From contig CAJKEB010000008.1 of the NCBI GenBank assembly GCA_905198865.1, forward strand, positions 1 through 50,744: 50,744 bases of DNA, written 5' to 3'. The notes beneath the pieces were generated by a model, which was not told the origin of the DNA, did not search any database, and saw only the letters and a list, made by a program, of their open reading frames with translations. Of the stretch, positions 1 to 8,024 are shown piece after piece. Position 1 is the first letter of the stretch; every line of letters starts with the position of its first letter. The DNA is from an uncultured Eubacteriales bacterium. Lineage in GTDB: Bacteria > Bacillota > Clostridia > Monoglobales > Monoglobaceae. Both the position numbers and the translations under genes were made by a program.

Positions 1-3
1 TAG

Positions 4-37
4 AGCCTTTCAAACCCGCATAAATCAAGGCTTTTTT
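4..37 (+). terminator. Possible intrinsic terminator upstream of repA
   Basis: AGCCTT at 4-9 can pair with AAGGCT at 27-32, and a T run follows to 37. The stem is only six base pairs with a long loop, so this is a weak call. It would end whatever unit lies left of the window. Confidence 0.3.
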
Positions 38-143
38 CGTGGGTGTCAAAGGGTATGCGATACATTTATCCTTTCCCCCCGGAAATGCCGTCCTAATGCG
101 TGACAAAGCCCAAAAACGACACAACACAGAGGGAGGTGATACT

Positions 144-890
144 ATCGCTGATTATATCAGGGCAGACACCACGCTGCCCGCCTATCTTCCATACCCCCGT
201 TTCCTGCTGAAAATGGAGATTTCACAGACCGCCAAGCTGCTGTATGCGCTTTTATTAGACCGCTCCACCCTGTCACAGAAGAACGGCTGGCAGGACGGCG
301 AGGGCAGGATATTCATTGTCTACCCCGTTGCGGAGATAGCGGAAATGCTGGACAAGGGTTGTACCGCCATCAAGGGAGCCTTGAAAGAACTGGACGCAGC
401 CGGGCTTTTAGAACGGGAACGGCGGGGCTTCTCCGCACCCAATCGGCTTTATGTGAAAGTGCCGCCTGTCCCAGTGGTACGGTTTTCCGACCAACTGATG
501 GCCGGAAAAGCGACCCTCATACAGTCGGAAAAGCGACCTTATGACGGTCGGAAAACCGACCCTATGATGGTCGGAAAACCGACCCCTAACAAAACTAATA
601 TAAACAACTTAATAGAGAACCAAACAATGAGAGCGAGTGGGGAGCCGCCCACAGCTTATGGCCGATATGAGAATATTTTTCTGTCAAAGGACGAATATGA
701 CGAGTTACAGGCAGAATACCCGGACAGGCTGGAACGGCTGATTGAGGAAATGAGCCATTACCTTGCCGCCAGCGGGAAAGCCTACCAGAATTATGCCGCC
801 GCCTTGCACAGATGGGCGGCCAATGACAAAAAGGGAGCCGTAAAACAGGGCATCCCCGACTATACCTGTATGGAGGGAGAAAGCTTATGA
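144..890 (+). CDS. repA: Replication initiator protein A (RepA_N type)
   Basis: This is a RepA_N-like initiator of the kind carried by Tn1549-family elements. Its N-terminal winged-helix part begins ADYIRADTTLPAYLPYPRFL, followed by SQTAKLLYALLLDR and AEIAEMLDKGCTAIKGALKEL. A low-complexity linker rich in GK/KP follows, then a shorter C-terminal helical part. The frame is open from 39, with ATG at 96. However, the only good ribosome site (GGAGGTG, 132-138) lies seven bases before an ATC at 144, exactly where homologues start MADYI. ATC may therefore be the start codon, or the start may be mutated so that 96 is used. The linker DNA holds five 23-bp iterons. The stop overlaps the dnaC-like start (ATGA). 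The protein probably binds the element's origin and recruits the downstream loader. Confidence 0.85.
   Translation: MADYIRADTTLPAYLPYPRFLLKMEISQTAKLLYALLLDRSTLSQKNGWQDGEGRIFIVYPVAEIAEMLDKGCTAIKGALKELDAAGLLERERRGFSAPNRLYVKVPPVPVVRFSDQLMAGKATLIQSEKRPYDGRKTDPMMVGKPTPNKTNINNLIENQTMRASGEPPTAYGRYENIFLSKDEYDELQAEYPDRLERLIEEMSHYLAASGKAYQNYAAALHRWAANDKKGAVKQGIPDYTCMEGESL
478..592 (+). repeat. Five 23-bp iterons inside repA (candidate origin)
   Basis: Units start at 478, 501, 524, 547 and 570, exactly 23 bases apart. The core is GTCGGAAAASCGACC in units 2-5. Units 4 and 5, with the preceding G, form the palindrome GGTCGG-AAAA-CCGACC. Unit 1 keeps the CCGACC and TGATG parts. Because 23 is not a multiple of three, each copy is read in a different frame and gives different residues (GKAT, SEKR, GRKT, GKPT). 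The conservation is thus at the DNA level. RepA_N plasmids are known to carry origin iterons within rep. Confidence 0.75.
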
Positions 891-1726
891 CAAGTGAAAT
901 CAAAGATATTTTGGAGAACATGACAACCGCCGCCCCGGAGATGGAGGACTATATCGGCGAGGACGGACTGCTTTACTGCGGAAAGTGCCATACGCCGAAA
1001 GAAGCCTACTTCCCGGAGGGTAAGGAGCTGTTTGGCCGTGACCGCCACCCGGCAGAGTGCGACTGCCAGAGAGCCGCCCGTGAGCAGCGGCAGGCCGCCG
1101 AGGAACACCGCCGCCATGTGGAAGCCGTGGAAAATCTGAAACAGAGGGCTTTTGCCGACTCAGCCATGCAGCAATGGACATTCGAGAACGACAACGGCAG
1201 AAACCCGCAGACCGGGATTGCCCGGCGGTATGCGGAGCATTGGGAAGAAATGCAGGCCGAAAACATCGGCTGCCTGTTCTGGGGGAACGTCGGCAACGGG
1301 AAAAGCTACCTTGCGGGCTGTATCGCAAACGCCCTCATGGAGAAAGAAGTCCCCGTATATATGACGAACTTCGCCGTTATCCTGGGCGACCTCTCTCCCG
1401 GCTTTACAGGCCGGAATGAGTATATTTCCCGCCTTTGCCGCTATCCGCTGCTTATCATTGACGACTTCGGCATGGAGCGTGGCACCGACTATGGACTGGA
1501 ACAGGTATTCCATGTGATTGATACCCGATACCGCAGCAACAAGCCGCTGATCGCCACCACCAACCGCCCGCTGGACGAGTTGAAAAAGCCGACAGACACG
1601 GCCCATTCCCGGATTTATGACCGACTGCTGTCCATGTGCGTCCCGATACGCTTTACTGGCGTCAACTTCCGGCAGGAAACCGCAAAGCGGAAAATGGAAA
1701 CCATGAAGAAACTGCTGGCTGAATGA
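887..1726 (+). CDS. DnaC/IstB-like ATPase (helicase loader)
   Basis: AAA+ ATP-binding protein of the DnaC/IstB family, 279 residues. Residues 31-65 hold a cysteine-rich segment (CGKC, then CDC) that may bind zinc. Walker A is GNVGNGKS at about 133-140 and Walker B is LLIIDDFG at about 188-195. The sensor segment ATTNRPL follows at about 225, then an arginine-rich tract (SRIYDRLLSMC). The start ATG overlaps the repA stop by four bases, indicating translational coupling. In these elements it probably loads the replicative helicase at the RepA-bound origin during autonomous replication of the excised circle. Family assignment is strong; the role in this element is inferred from neighbours. Confidence 0.9.
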   Translation: MTSEIKDILENMTTAAPEMEDYIGEDGLLYCGKCHTPKEAYFPEGKELFGRDRHPAECDCQRAAREQRQAAEEHRRHVEAVENLKQRAFADSAMQQWTFENDNGRNPQTGIARRYAEHWEEMQAENIGCLFWGNVGNGKSYLAGCIANALMEKEVPVYMTNFAVILGDLSPGFTGRNEYISRLCRYPLLIIDDFGMERGTDYGLEQVFHVIDTRYRSNKPLIATTNRPLDELKKPTDTAHSRIYDRLLSMCVPIRFTGVNFRQETAKRKMETMKKLLAE

Positions 1727-1740
1727 AAGGAGTATTGCCT

Positions 1741-1929
1741 ATGGAGAATATCAAGCAGCACGACCACCGTACCACCCGCCGCCCCGACTGCGTGACGGAA
1801 ATCCGCATGGGGAATACCGTTCTTGTCGTGTCCGGCTTTTTCAAGAAAGACACCACCAGCACCGCCGCCGACAAGATGGCGAGGGTACTGGAAGCGGAAG
1901 CCGCTGCTACACAAAAAAAGGCGATTTGA
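1741..1929 (+). CDS. tnpW: Transposon-encoded protein TnpW
   Basis: Small protein of about 62 residues matching the TnpW family (IKQHDHRTTRRPDCVTEIRM, then NTVLVVSGFFKKDTTSTAADK). The open frame begins at 1723, overlapping the previous stop, but the better start is ATG 1741, preceded by AAAGGAG with an eight-base gap. The function is unknown. The gene usually sits immediately before the large serine recombinase in Tn4451-like and Tn1549-like elements, as here, and an accessory role in excision has been assumed rather than shown. Confidence 0.85.
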   Translation: MENIKQHDHRTTRRPDCVTEIRMGNTVLVVSGFFKKDTTSTAADKMARVLEAEAAATQKKAI

Positions 1930-1981
1930 CAAGCTGTAAAGAAGCAGATTTATCACTTTTACCGCTGTACAGCCGCCCCTG

Positions 1982-2007
1982 TTCCGTGGTACAATGAAAC
2001 CACGGAA
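1982..2007 (+). promoter_or_regulatory. Palindrome over a possible -10 box before the recombinase gene
   Basis: TTCCGTGGT (1982-1990) and ACCACGGAA (1999-2007) form a perfect 9-bp inverted repeat with an eight-base spacer. The sequence TACAAT at 1990-1995 lies in it and could be a -10 box. No convincing -35 box is visible. An operator controlling recombinase expression is plausible, and a hairpin in a read-through transcript is the alternative. Confidence 0.4.
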
Positions 2008-2040
2008 TAGTGGGGCTGGCTGTCGGAAACGGAGGATTTT

Positions 2041-3657
2041 ATGTTAAGACAAGCCACCCAAAACCTCATTACCGCCCTTTATCCGAGATTGTCCCATGAG
2101 GACGAATTGCAAGGCGAGAGTAATTCCATATCGAACCAGAAAAGGATTTTGGAAACCTACGCCAAGCAGAACGGCTTTACCAATCTGCGCTGGTACACCG
2201 ACGACGGCTTCTCCGGCGCGAACTTTCAAAGGCCCGGTTTTCAAGCCATGCTTGCAGACATTGAAGCCGGGAAAGTGGGTACGGTCATCGTCAAGGACAT
2301 GAGCCGGTTAGGGCGAAACTACTTGCAGGTAGGGTTTTACACGGAAATGCTGTTCCCTCAAAAGGGTGTGCGTTTTATCGCTGTCAACGATAATGTGGAC
2401 AGTGCCAGCGAGGGCATGGACAACGATTTTACCCCGCTGCGAAATCTGTTCAATGAATGGCTGGTGAGAGATACGAGCAAGAAAATCAAGGCAGTAAAAC
2501 GAGCAAAAGGCATGAGCGGCAAGCCCGTTACCAGCAAGCCGGTCTATGGCTACCTCATGGACGAGGACGAGAACTATATCGTTGACGGGGAAACCGCGCC
2601 GGTTGTCCAGCAGATATACCAGCTTTGCCTTGCCGGGAATGGCCCGACCAAGATTGCCCGTATGCTCACGGAGCAGCAAATCCCCACGCCGGGGACGCTG
2701 GAATACCGCAGGACGGGCAGCACCCGCCGCTACCACCCCGGCTATGAGTGCAAATGGGCGACGAACACCGTCGTTCATATCCTCGAAAACCGGGAGTACA
2801 CCGGCTGTCTGGTAAACTTCAAGACGGAGAAGCCCTCTTACAAGGTCAAGCACAGCGTTGAGAACCCCATCGAGAAGCAGGCTATCTTCCCAAATCACCA
2901 TGAGCCGATTATCGACACGGAAACATGGGAGCGTGTGCAGGAGTTACGCAAGCAGCGAAAACGCCCGAACCGCTATGATGAAGTGGGGCTGTTCTCTGGT
3001 ATGCTGTTCTGCGCCGACTGCGGCCATGTGCTGTATCAGCAGCGGTATCAGAACAAGAACCGCAAGCAGGACTGTTATATCTGCGGCAGCTACAAGAAGC
3101 GTACCCGTGACTGTACGGCACACTTTATCCGCACCGACCTTTTGACGGCGGGCGTGCTTTCCAATCTCCGGCAAGTGACGGAATACGCCGCCAGGCATGA
3201 GAGCCGCTTTGTAAAGCTGCTCATCCAGCAGAACGAAATCGGCGGCAAGAGAAAGACCGCCGCAGCCACGAAGCAGCTTGAACAGGCCCAGACACGCATT
3301 GCCGAAGTGAACCGCATTATCAAGCGGCTGTATGAGGACAATGTAAGCGGCAAAATCAGCGACGAGCGTTTCATGGAGCTGTCGGCGGACTATGAGCAGG
3401 AGCAGCGGGAACTGAAAGACCGGGCTGCCGCTTTGCAGGAGGAACTTTCCAAGTCGCAGGCCGCCACCGTCAACGCCGAGAAATTCATGGGGATTGTGAG
3501 AAAGCACCTTGCTTTTGAAGAATTGACCCCCACCCTCTTGCGGGAAATGATTGAGAAAATCGTCGTGCATGAGTGCAGCTATGACGAGAACGGCACCCGC
3601 AGGCAGGACATTGAGATTTATTACAGCTTTGTCGGCAAGATTGACTTGCCCGAATAA
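2041..3657 (+). CDS. Large serine recombinase (TnpX/TndX-like)
   Basis: Site-specific recombinase of 538 residues that excises and inserts the element through a 5'-phosphoserine intermediate. The resolvase catalytic domain spans about 10-155, with the nucleophile Ser18 in YPRLSHEDE and the arginine segment KDMSRLGRN near 85-93. A recombinase domain follows at about 165-290. A zinc beta-ribbon comes next (CADCGH at about 325, then CYICGS and a third Cys in TRDC). A long coiled coil covers about 400-475, and the C-terminal region resembles DUF4368, common in TndX/TnpX relatives. The start ATG has GGAGG eight bases upstream. All key residues appear intact, so the enzyme is probably active. Confidence 0.93.
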   Translation: MLRQATQNLITALYPRLSHEDELQGESNSISNQKRILETYAKQNGFTNLRWYTDDGFSGANFQRPGFQAMLADIEAGKVGTVIVKDMSRLGRNYLQVGFYTEMLFPQKGVRFIAVNDNVDSASEGMDNDFTPLRNLFNEWLVRDTSKKIKAVKRAKGMSGKPVTSKPVYGYLMDEDENYIVDGETAPVVQQIYQLCLAGNGPTKIARMLTEQQIPTPGTLEYRRTGSTRRYHPGYECKWATNTVVHILENREYTGCLVNFKTEKPSYKVKHSVENPIEKQAIFPNHHEPIIDTETWERVQELRKQRKRPNRYDEVGLFSGMLFCADCGHVLYQQRYQNKNRKQDCYICGSYKKRTRDCTAHFIRTDLLTAGVLSNLRQVTEYAARHESRFVKLLIQQNEIGGKRKTAAATKQLEQAQTRIAEVNRIIKRLYEDNVSGKISDERFMELSADYEQEQRELKDRAAALQEELSKSQAATVNAEKFMGIVRKHLAFEELTPTLLREMIEKIVVHECSYDENGTRRQDIEIYYSFVGKIDLPE

Positions 3658-3667
3658 CCGCCCGACC

Positions 3668-3712
3668 TATCCGACACAGCCCCATGTGCCGGATAGGAAC
3701 GGCAAAATTTTT
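3668..3712 (+). terminator. Terminator after the serine recombinase
   Basis: CCTATCCG (3668-3675) pairs with CGGATAGG (3692-3699). A short A/C-rich stretch and a T-rich run at about 3709-3715 follow. It closes the recombinase unit and lies just inside the inferred end of the element. Confidence 0.6.
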
Positions 3713-3743
3713 TACACTTCTATTACTTCTTTATCGCACATTA

Positions 3744-3839
3744 GCAAAGTCACAGGGTATGAAGCAGTTGATGGCGGGCGGCGGTGTAGCCCTTATAGGT
3801 ATGACGCTTGTACCGCTTCTGTCAGGACTGTTCAGCTAA
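3744..3839 (+). pseudogene. 3' fragment of maff2 (truncated conjugation membrane protein)
   Basis: Read from 3744 in frame, the codons give AKSQGMKQLMAGGGVALIG followed by MTLVPLLSGLFS and a TAA at 3837-3839. This is the C-terminal third of a Maff2-family small membrane protein, normally about 70 residues and coded just before the VirB6-like gene in this ICE family. The upstream half is absent and replaced without homology by the end of the serine-recombinase element. The fragment therefore marks an insertion or deletion junction. It has no start signal and is unlikely to be made. Confidence 0.8.
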
Positions 3840-3854
3840 AGAAACAAGACAGTA

Positions 3855-3888
3855 AAGCCCCCGTAAGGCTAATTGCGGGGGCTTTTTT
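3855..3888 (+). terminator. Terminator between maff2 remnant and virB6-like gene
   Basis: AAGCCCCCG (3855-3863) and CGGGGGCTT (3876-3884) form a perfect 9-bp stem followed by a T run. It ends only a few bases before the ribosome site of the next gene, so it would attenuate transcription entering the transfer operon from the left. Confidence 0.8.
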
Positions 3889-3905
3889 GAAAGGAGGAAA
3901 ACTCG

Positions 3906-4775
3906 TTGGATTATATTTTTGATAAATTCACCGAATGGATAAAAAACCTTCTTGTCAATGGGATTATGAACAATTTGTCAGGGCTGTTTGATAATGTAAA
4001 TACTAAAGTTCAGGAAATCAGTACGCAGGTAGGTTCAACCCCGCAGGCTTGGAACAGCAACATCTTCAATATGATAAAAAACCTGTCTGACAATGTTATT
4101 TTACCTATTGCGGGAGTTATTCTTGCGATAGTAATGACCTTGGAGCTTATACAGCTTATCACCGACAGGAATAACTTACACGATGTTGATACTTGGATGT
4201 TCTTTAAGTGGATATTCAAAACAGCCTGCGCGGTTTTGATTGTATCCCATACTTGGGATTTGGTAATGGGAGTGTTTGATGTAGCCCAGAGTGTTATTAG
4301 CCGTTCGTCCGGCATAATAACAGGAACATTAAACATTGATATTGCATCGCATTTTGCAGACCTTGAAACACGGCTGCAAGCAATGGGTGTCGGTGAGCTG
4401 TTAGGGCTGTGGCTGCAATCGTTTATCGTTGGCATTACGATGTGGGCATTATCCATTTGTATTTTTATCATAGCCTACGGGCGAATGATTGAGATATATC
4501 TCGTAACCTCGGTTGCTCCTATACCGATGTCCACAATGGTCAACCACGAATGGGGACAAATGGGACAAAATTATCTGAGGAGCTTATTTGCATTAGGTTT
4601 TCAGGGCTTTTTAATAATGGTATGTATAGCGATTTACGCCGTATTGGTTCAGAATATGATTGTCGATACCAACGTCAGCACGGCTATTTGGTCGTGTATG
4701 GGTTATACGGTACTTCTGTGCTTTACATTATTCAAGACAGGCTCGCTGGCTAAAAGTGTTTTCAACGCTCACTAA
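3906..4775 (+). CDS. VirB6/TrbL-like conjugal transfer membrane protein (CD1112 type)
   Basis: Integral membrane component of the type IV secretion channel, 289 residues. Several hydrophobic helices are visible: about 60-83 (VILPIAGVILAIVMTLELIQ), 98-122, 175-205 (a long pair around WALSICIFIIAYG), 232-252 (FLIMVCIAIYAVLV) and 262-280. The N-terminal 55 residues are soluble or amphipathic. The start is TTG at 3906, since AAAGGAGG lies eight bases upstream and no better ATG follows nearby. It is the first intact gene of the transfer operon, 20 bases before prgI. It probably forms the inner-membrane pore with PrgI and VirB4. Confidence 0.88.
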   Translation: MDYIFDKFTEWIKNLLVNGIMNNLSGLFDNVNTKVQEISTQVGSTPQAWNSNIFNMIKNLSDNVILPIAGVILAIVMTLELIQLITDRNNLHDVDTWMFFKWIFKTACAVLIVSHTWDLVMGVFDVAQSVISRSSGIITGTLNIDIASHFADLETRLQAMGVGELLGLWLQSFIVGITMWALSICIFIIAYGRMIEIYLVTSVAPIPMSTMVNHEWGQMGQNYLRSLFALGFQGFLIMVCIAIYAVLVQNMIVDTNVSTAIWSCMGYTVLLCFTLFKTGSLAKSVFNAH

Positions 4776-4795
4776 AATAGGAAGGAGGAAAAATT

Positions 4796-5191
4796 ATGGC
4801 TTATGTACCCGTACCAAAGGACTTGACGAAAGTCAAAACAAAGGTGATGTTCAATCTCACCAAGCGGCAGCTTATATGTTTCGGCATAGGAATTGTTATC
4901 GGATTGCCGATATTTTTTCTTACAAAGAAAGCGCTCGGCACAAGCGTATCGGCAATGCTTATGATTATTGTAATGCTTCCTTGTTTTCTGCTTGCATTGT
5001 ATGAAAAGCACGGTCAGCCGCTTGAAAAGATGCTGAAAAACATCATTGACGTCTGCTTCCTTCGTCCGAAGGAGCGCCCGTATATGACAAATAATTTCTA
5101 TGATTGCTTACGCAGACAGGAAGAACTTGAAAAGGAGGTTACGCGAATTGTACACAAAAAATCTGAGCCGCGCGGACAAAAACGCCATTGA
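4796..5191 (+). CDS. PrgI family conjugation membrane protein
   Basis: Protein of 131 residues with the PrgI signature: a short N-terminal segment (YVPVPKDLTKVKTKVMFNLTKRQ), then two adjacent transmembrane helices at about 27-47 and 53-70, and a basic cytoplasmic tail. PrgI-type proteins are VirB3-like partners of the VirB4 ATPase. The start has AGGAGG eight bases upstream. The C-terminal coding region overlaps the start of virB4 by about 44 bases, with the virB4 ribosome site inside prgI, indicating translational coupling. Confidence 0.92.
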   Translation: MAYVPVPKDLTKVKTKVMFNLTKRQLICFGIGIVIGLPIFFLTKKALGTSVSAMLMIIVMLPCFLLALYEKHGQPLEKMLKNIIDVCFLRPKERPYMTNNFYDCLRRQEELEKEVTRIVHKKSEPRGQKRH

Positions 5192-7535
5192 TACGGCTAT
5201 CCGCAAGGCAAAAAAAGAAGATAAGAAGCAAATGTCGGCTCAGGACAGTATTCCGTTTAAGCAGATGTTTAAGGATGGAATATGCAGAGTTGACGATAAC
5301 TACTACACAAAAACGATACAGTTTCAGGACATCAATTATCAGCTTAATCAGAATGAGGATAAAACGGCTATTTTTGACGGTTGGAGTGATTTTCTGAACT
5401 ACTTTGACAGCTCGGTACATTTTGAGCTGTCGTTTATGAATTTATCGGCAAAGGATGACAGTTTTTCAAGTCAGCTTGTTATTGCTCCACAGGGAGATGA
5501 CTTTGACGAAATTCGTGAGGAATACACGGAGATGCTTCAAGACCGACTGTCCCGCGGTAATAACGGTCTTATCAAAACAAAGTACATCACATTCGGCATT
5601 GAAGCCGATAACATTAAGGCAGCAAAGCCGAGAATTGAGCGTATAGAAACAGACATTCTCAATAATTTTAAGAAGCTCGGTGTTTTGGCAGCTCCGCTAA
5701 ACGGAGTTGAGCGGTTAAAGGTAATGTACGATATGTTCCATCTTGACGCGACAGAGCCGTTTCGCTTTTCGTGGGATTGGCTTCCGAAAACGGGCTTGTC
5801 CGTGAAGGACTTCATAGCCCCGTCCTCGTTTGAGTTCAGGAACGGATACGGGTTTAAAATCGGCAGCAAAAGCGGAAAGGCATTTTTCCTGCAAATACTC
5901 GCTCCGGAGCTGTCGGACAGAATGCTTGCAGATTTTCTTGATATGCAAAGCTCGGTTATCGTGTCTATGCACATTCAGTCGGTAGACCAAGTAAAGGCTA
6001 TTAAGACAATAAAGCGTAAAATAACCGACCTTGATAAGATGAAAATTGAGGAACAAAAAAAGGCTGTCCGTGCCGGCTATGATATGGACATCATTCCGTC
6101 AGACCTTGCTACATACGGAAGTGAAGCAAAAAAGCTGTTGCAGGATTTACAGAGCCGGAACGAGAGAATGTTTTTAATGACATTTATCGTTGTAAACTTA
6201 GGCGATACAAAACGCAAGCTCGACAGTAATGTATTTCAGGCAAAATCTATTGCACAGAAATATAACTGTACGCTTGAACGGCTTGATTTTCGGCAGGAGG
6301 AAGCCCTGATGTCCTCTCTCCCACTCGGTAAAAACTTAATAGAAATACAGCGGGGCTTGACAACATCAAGCGTCGCTATTTTTATACCCTTTACCACACA
6401 GGAGCTTTTTCAAACAGGTAAAGAAGCCTTATATTGCGGTATCAATGCACTTTCAAACAACCTTATTATGGTTGACAGAAAGCTCTTAAAGAACCCGAAT
6501 GGTCTGATACTCGGTACTCCGGGCAGCGGTAAATCGTTTTCGGCAAAGAGAGAAATTGCAAATGTTTTTCTTGTAACTGAGGACGATATTATCATTTGCG
6601 ATCCCGAAGCAGAGTACGGGCCGCTCGTGGAACGGCTGCACGGACAGGTAATAAAAATCTCACCGACTTCCGCAGACTTTATAAATCCGATGGATTTGAA
6701 TTTGAACTATTCGGAGGAAGAAAATCCGTTATCTCTTAAATCCGACTTCATACTCTCACTTTGTGAGCTGATTGTCGGCGGCAAGGAGGGTTTGCAGCCT
6801 GTTGAGAAAACAATCATCGACCGCTGTGTAAGGCTGATTTACAGAGATTACTTAAACGATCCGAAGCCTGAGAATATGCCTATTCTTGAGGATTTGTATA
6901 ATGAGCTGCGTAAACAGGACGAAAAGGAAGCTCAATATCTTGCAACAGCGCTTGAAATCTATGTAACGGGCTCACTTAATGTGTTCAATCACAGGACAAA
7001 TGTAAATATCCATAGCAGAGTTGTGAGTTACGATATTAAGGAGCTTGGCAAGCAGCTTAAAAAGATAGGTATGCTTATTGTTCAGGATCAAGTCTGGAAC
7101 AGGGTTACCGTCAACCGTGAAGCCCATAAATCAACGAGATATTACATTGACGAGATGCACTTGCTCTTAAAAGAAGAACAGACAGCAGCATATACGGTAG
7201 AGATTTGGAAGCGTTTTCGTAAGTGGGGCGGTATCCCGACAGGTATTACACAGAACGTCAAAGACTTGTTATCAAGCCGTGAGGTGGAAAACATCTTTGA
7301 AAACTCCGATTATGTGTATATGCTCAATCAGGCATCCGGCGACAGACAGATACTTGCGAAGCAGCTTAATATATCGAACCATCAGTTATCCTACGTCACG
7401 CACTCAAGCGAGGGCGAGGGCTTGTTGTTCTACGGCAGTACGATTTTGCCGTTCGTTGACCGTTTCCCTAAGGATACGAGGCTCTATGCGATTATGACAA
7501 CCAAGCCACAGGAGCAGGTTAAACAAAATAATTAA
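5148..7535 (+). CDS. VirB4-like conjugation ATPase
   Basis: ATPase that energises the type IV secretion system, about 795 residues. Walker A is GTPGSGKS at about 456-463 and Walker B is YYIDEMHLLL at about 665-674, followed by an RNV-type sensor region (GITQNVKDLLSS). The N-terminal half is the domain that contacts channel components. The frame is open from 5100, but the best start is TTG 5148, nine bases after AAAAGGAGG, giving MYTKNLSRADKNAID. It overlaps the end of prgI. All nucleotide-binding motifs are intact. Confidence 0.93.
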   Translation: MYTKNLSRADKNAIDTAIRKAKKEDKKQMSAQDSIPFKQMFKDGICRVDDNYYTKTIQFQDINYQLNQNEDKTAIFDGWSDFLNYFDSSVHFELSFMNLSAKDDSFSSQLVIAPQGDDFDEIREEYTEMLQDRLSRGNNGLIKTKYITFGIEADNIKAAKPRIERIETDILNNFKKLGVLAAPLNGVERLKVMYDMFHLDATEPFRFSWDWLPKTGLSVKDFIAPSSFEFRNGYGFKIGSKSGKAFFLQILAPELSDRMLADFLDMQSSVIVSMHIQSVDQVKAIKTIKRKITDLDKMKIEEQKKAVRAGYDMDIIPSDLATYGSEAKKLLQDLQSRNERMFLMTFIVVNLGDTKRKLDSNVFQAKSIAQKYNCTLERLDFRQEEALMSSLPLGKNLIEIQRGLTTSSVAIFIPFTTQELFQTGKEALYCGINALSNNLIMVDRKLLKNPNGLILGTPGSGKSFSAKREIANVFLVTEDDIIICDPEAEYGPLVERLHGQVIKISPTSADFINPMDLNLNYSEEENPLSLKSDFILSLCELIVGGKEGLQPVEKTIIDRCVRLIYRDYLNDPKPENMPILEDLYNELRKQDEKEAQYLATALEIYVTGSLNVFNHRTNVNIHSRVVSYDIKELGKQLKKIGMLIVQDQVWNRVTVNREAHKSTRYYIDEMHLLLKEEQTAAYTVEIWKRFRKWGGIPTGITQNVKDLLSSREVENIFENSDYVYMLNQASGDRQILAKQLNISNHQLSYVTHSSEGEGLLFYGSTILPFVDRFPKDTRLYAIMTTKPQEQVKQNN

Positions 7536-7555
7536 ATTTCAGGAGGTAAAACACT

Positions 7556-7987
7556 ATGAAGCACACAGAAATCTGTATAATTAACAAGGATAAGCTCTAT
7601 GAGCTTATAAATAAGGTTATCGGCTTGTATCAGATAGTTGATGACCATTGTATGGTGGTAGACGCAGCTCTCAGCCATTGCGAAAGACCGAGAAAGGGCA
7701 ATATGCATACCCTGAATAATTCGCTCGAAGGTGAATTTTTCGATACGCTTGAAAGCATTGGCTGTCCTCACCACGCTATGGCAGAGGACGATGAGGGTGC
7801 TATGTTCGAGGGGATTTTGAATATGCTTGAACCCGAATTTATTACAACCGGAGAAGCGGAGGATAACGCCGAAACGGAGCAGACCGATTTGGGCAGCTTC
7901 CTTGAACAGCTCGGCGGTATATTTTTATCTGGCAAGCCTGTTACAATCTCGGCAAGTATTTATATCAATACAGGAAGTGAGGATTGA
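7556..7987 (+). CDS. Hypothetical ICE protein between virB4 and the NlpC/P60 gene
   Basis: Acidic soluble protein of 143 residues with no motif I recognise. The N-terminus (KHTEICIINKDKLYELINKVIG) looks alpha-helical. There is a His/Cys cluster (DDHCMVV, SHCERP, GCPHHAM) that could bind a metal, and the C-terminal part is Glu/Asp rich. It has a good ribosome site (CAGGAGG) 11 bases before ATG. Its position in the operon suggests an accessory transfer role, but no function can be assigned. Confidence 0.7.
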   Translation: MKHTEICIINKDKLYELINKVIGLYQIVDDHCMVVDAALSHCERPRKGNMHTLNNSLEGEFFDTLESIGCPHHAMAEDDEGAMFEGILNMLEPEFITTGEAEDNAETEQTDLGSFLEQLGGIFLSGKPVTISASIYINTGSED

Positions 7988-8024
7988 TTATGAAAAGCAA
8001 ATCAAGACAAGGCGGTGGTAAACA

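Larger units (their letters stand above)
1..3743 (+). mobile_element. Right end of a serine-recombinase mobile element
   Basis: This segment carries repA, a dnaC-like gene, tnpW and a large serine recombinase, all on one strand. That order is typical of the replication/excision end of Tn1549/CTn-type elements in Clostridia. It is visibly richer in G and C than the DNA that follows. At about 3743/3744 it meets the middle of a maff2 reading frame, so this is probably the element's end. The left end lies outside the window. The exact boundary is inferred, because no terminal repeat can be checked without the other end. Confidence 0.6.

Noticed and set aside
478..592. Regular repeats that could suggest a CRISPR array
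   Set aside because: The units are only 23 bases including spacer, they lie inside repA and no cas genes are present; iterons fit better.
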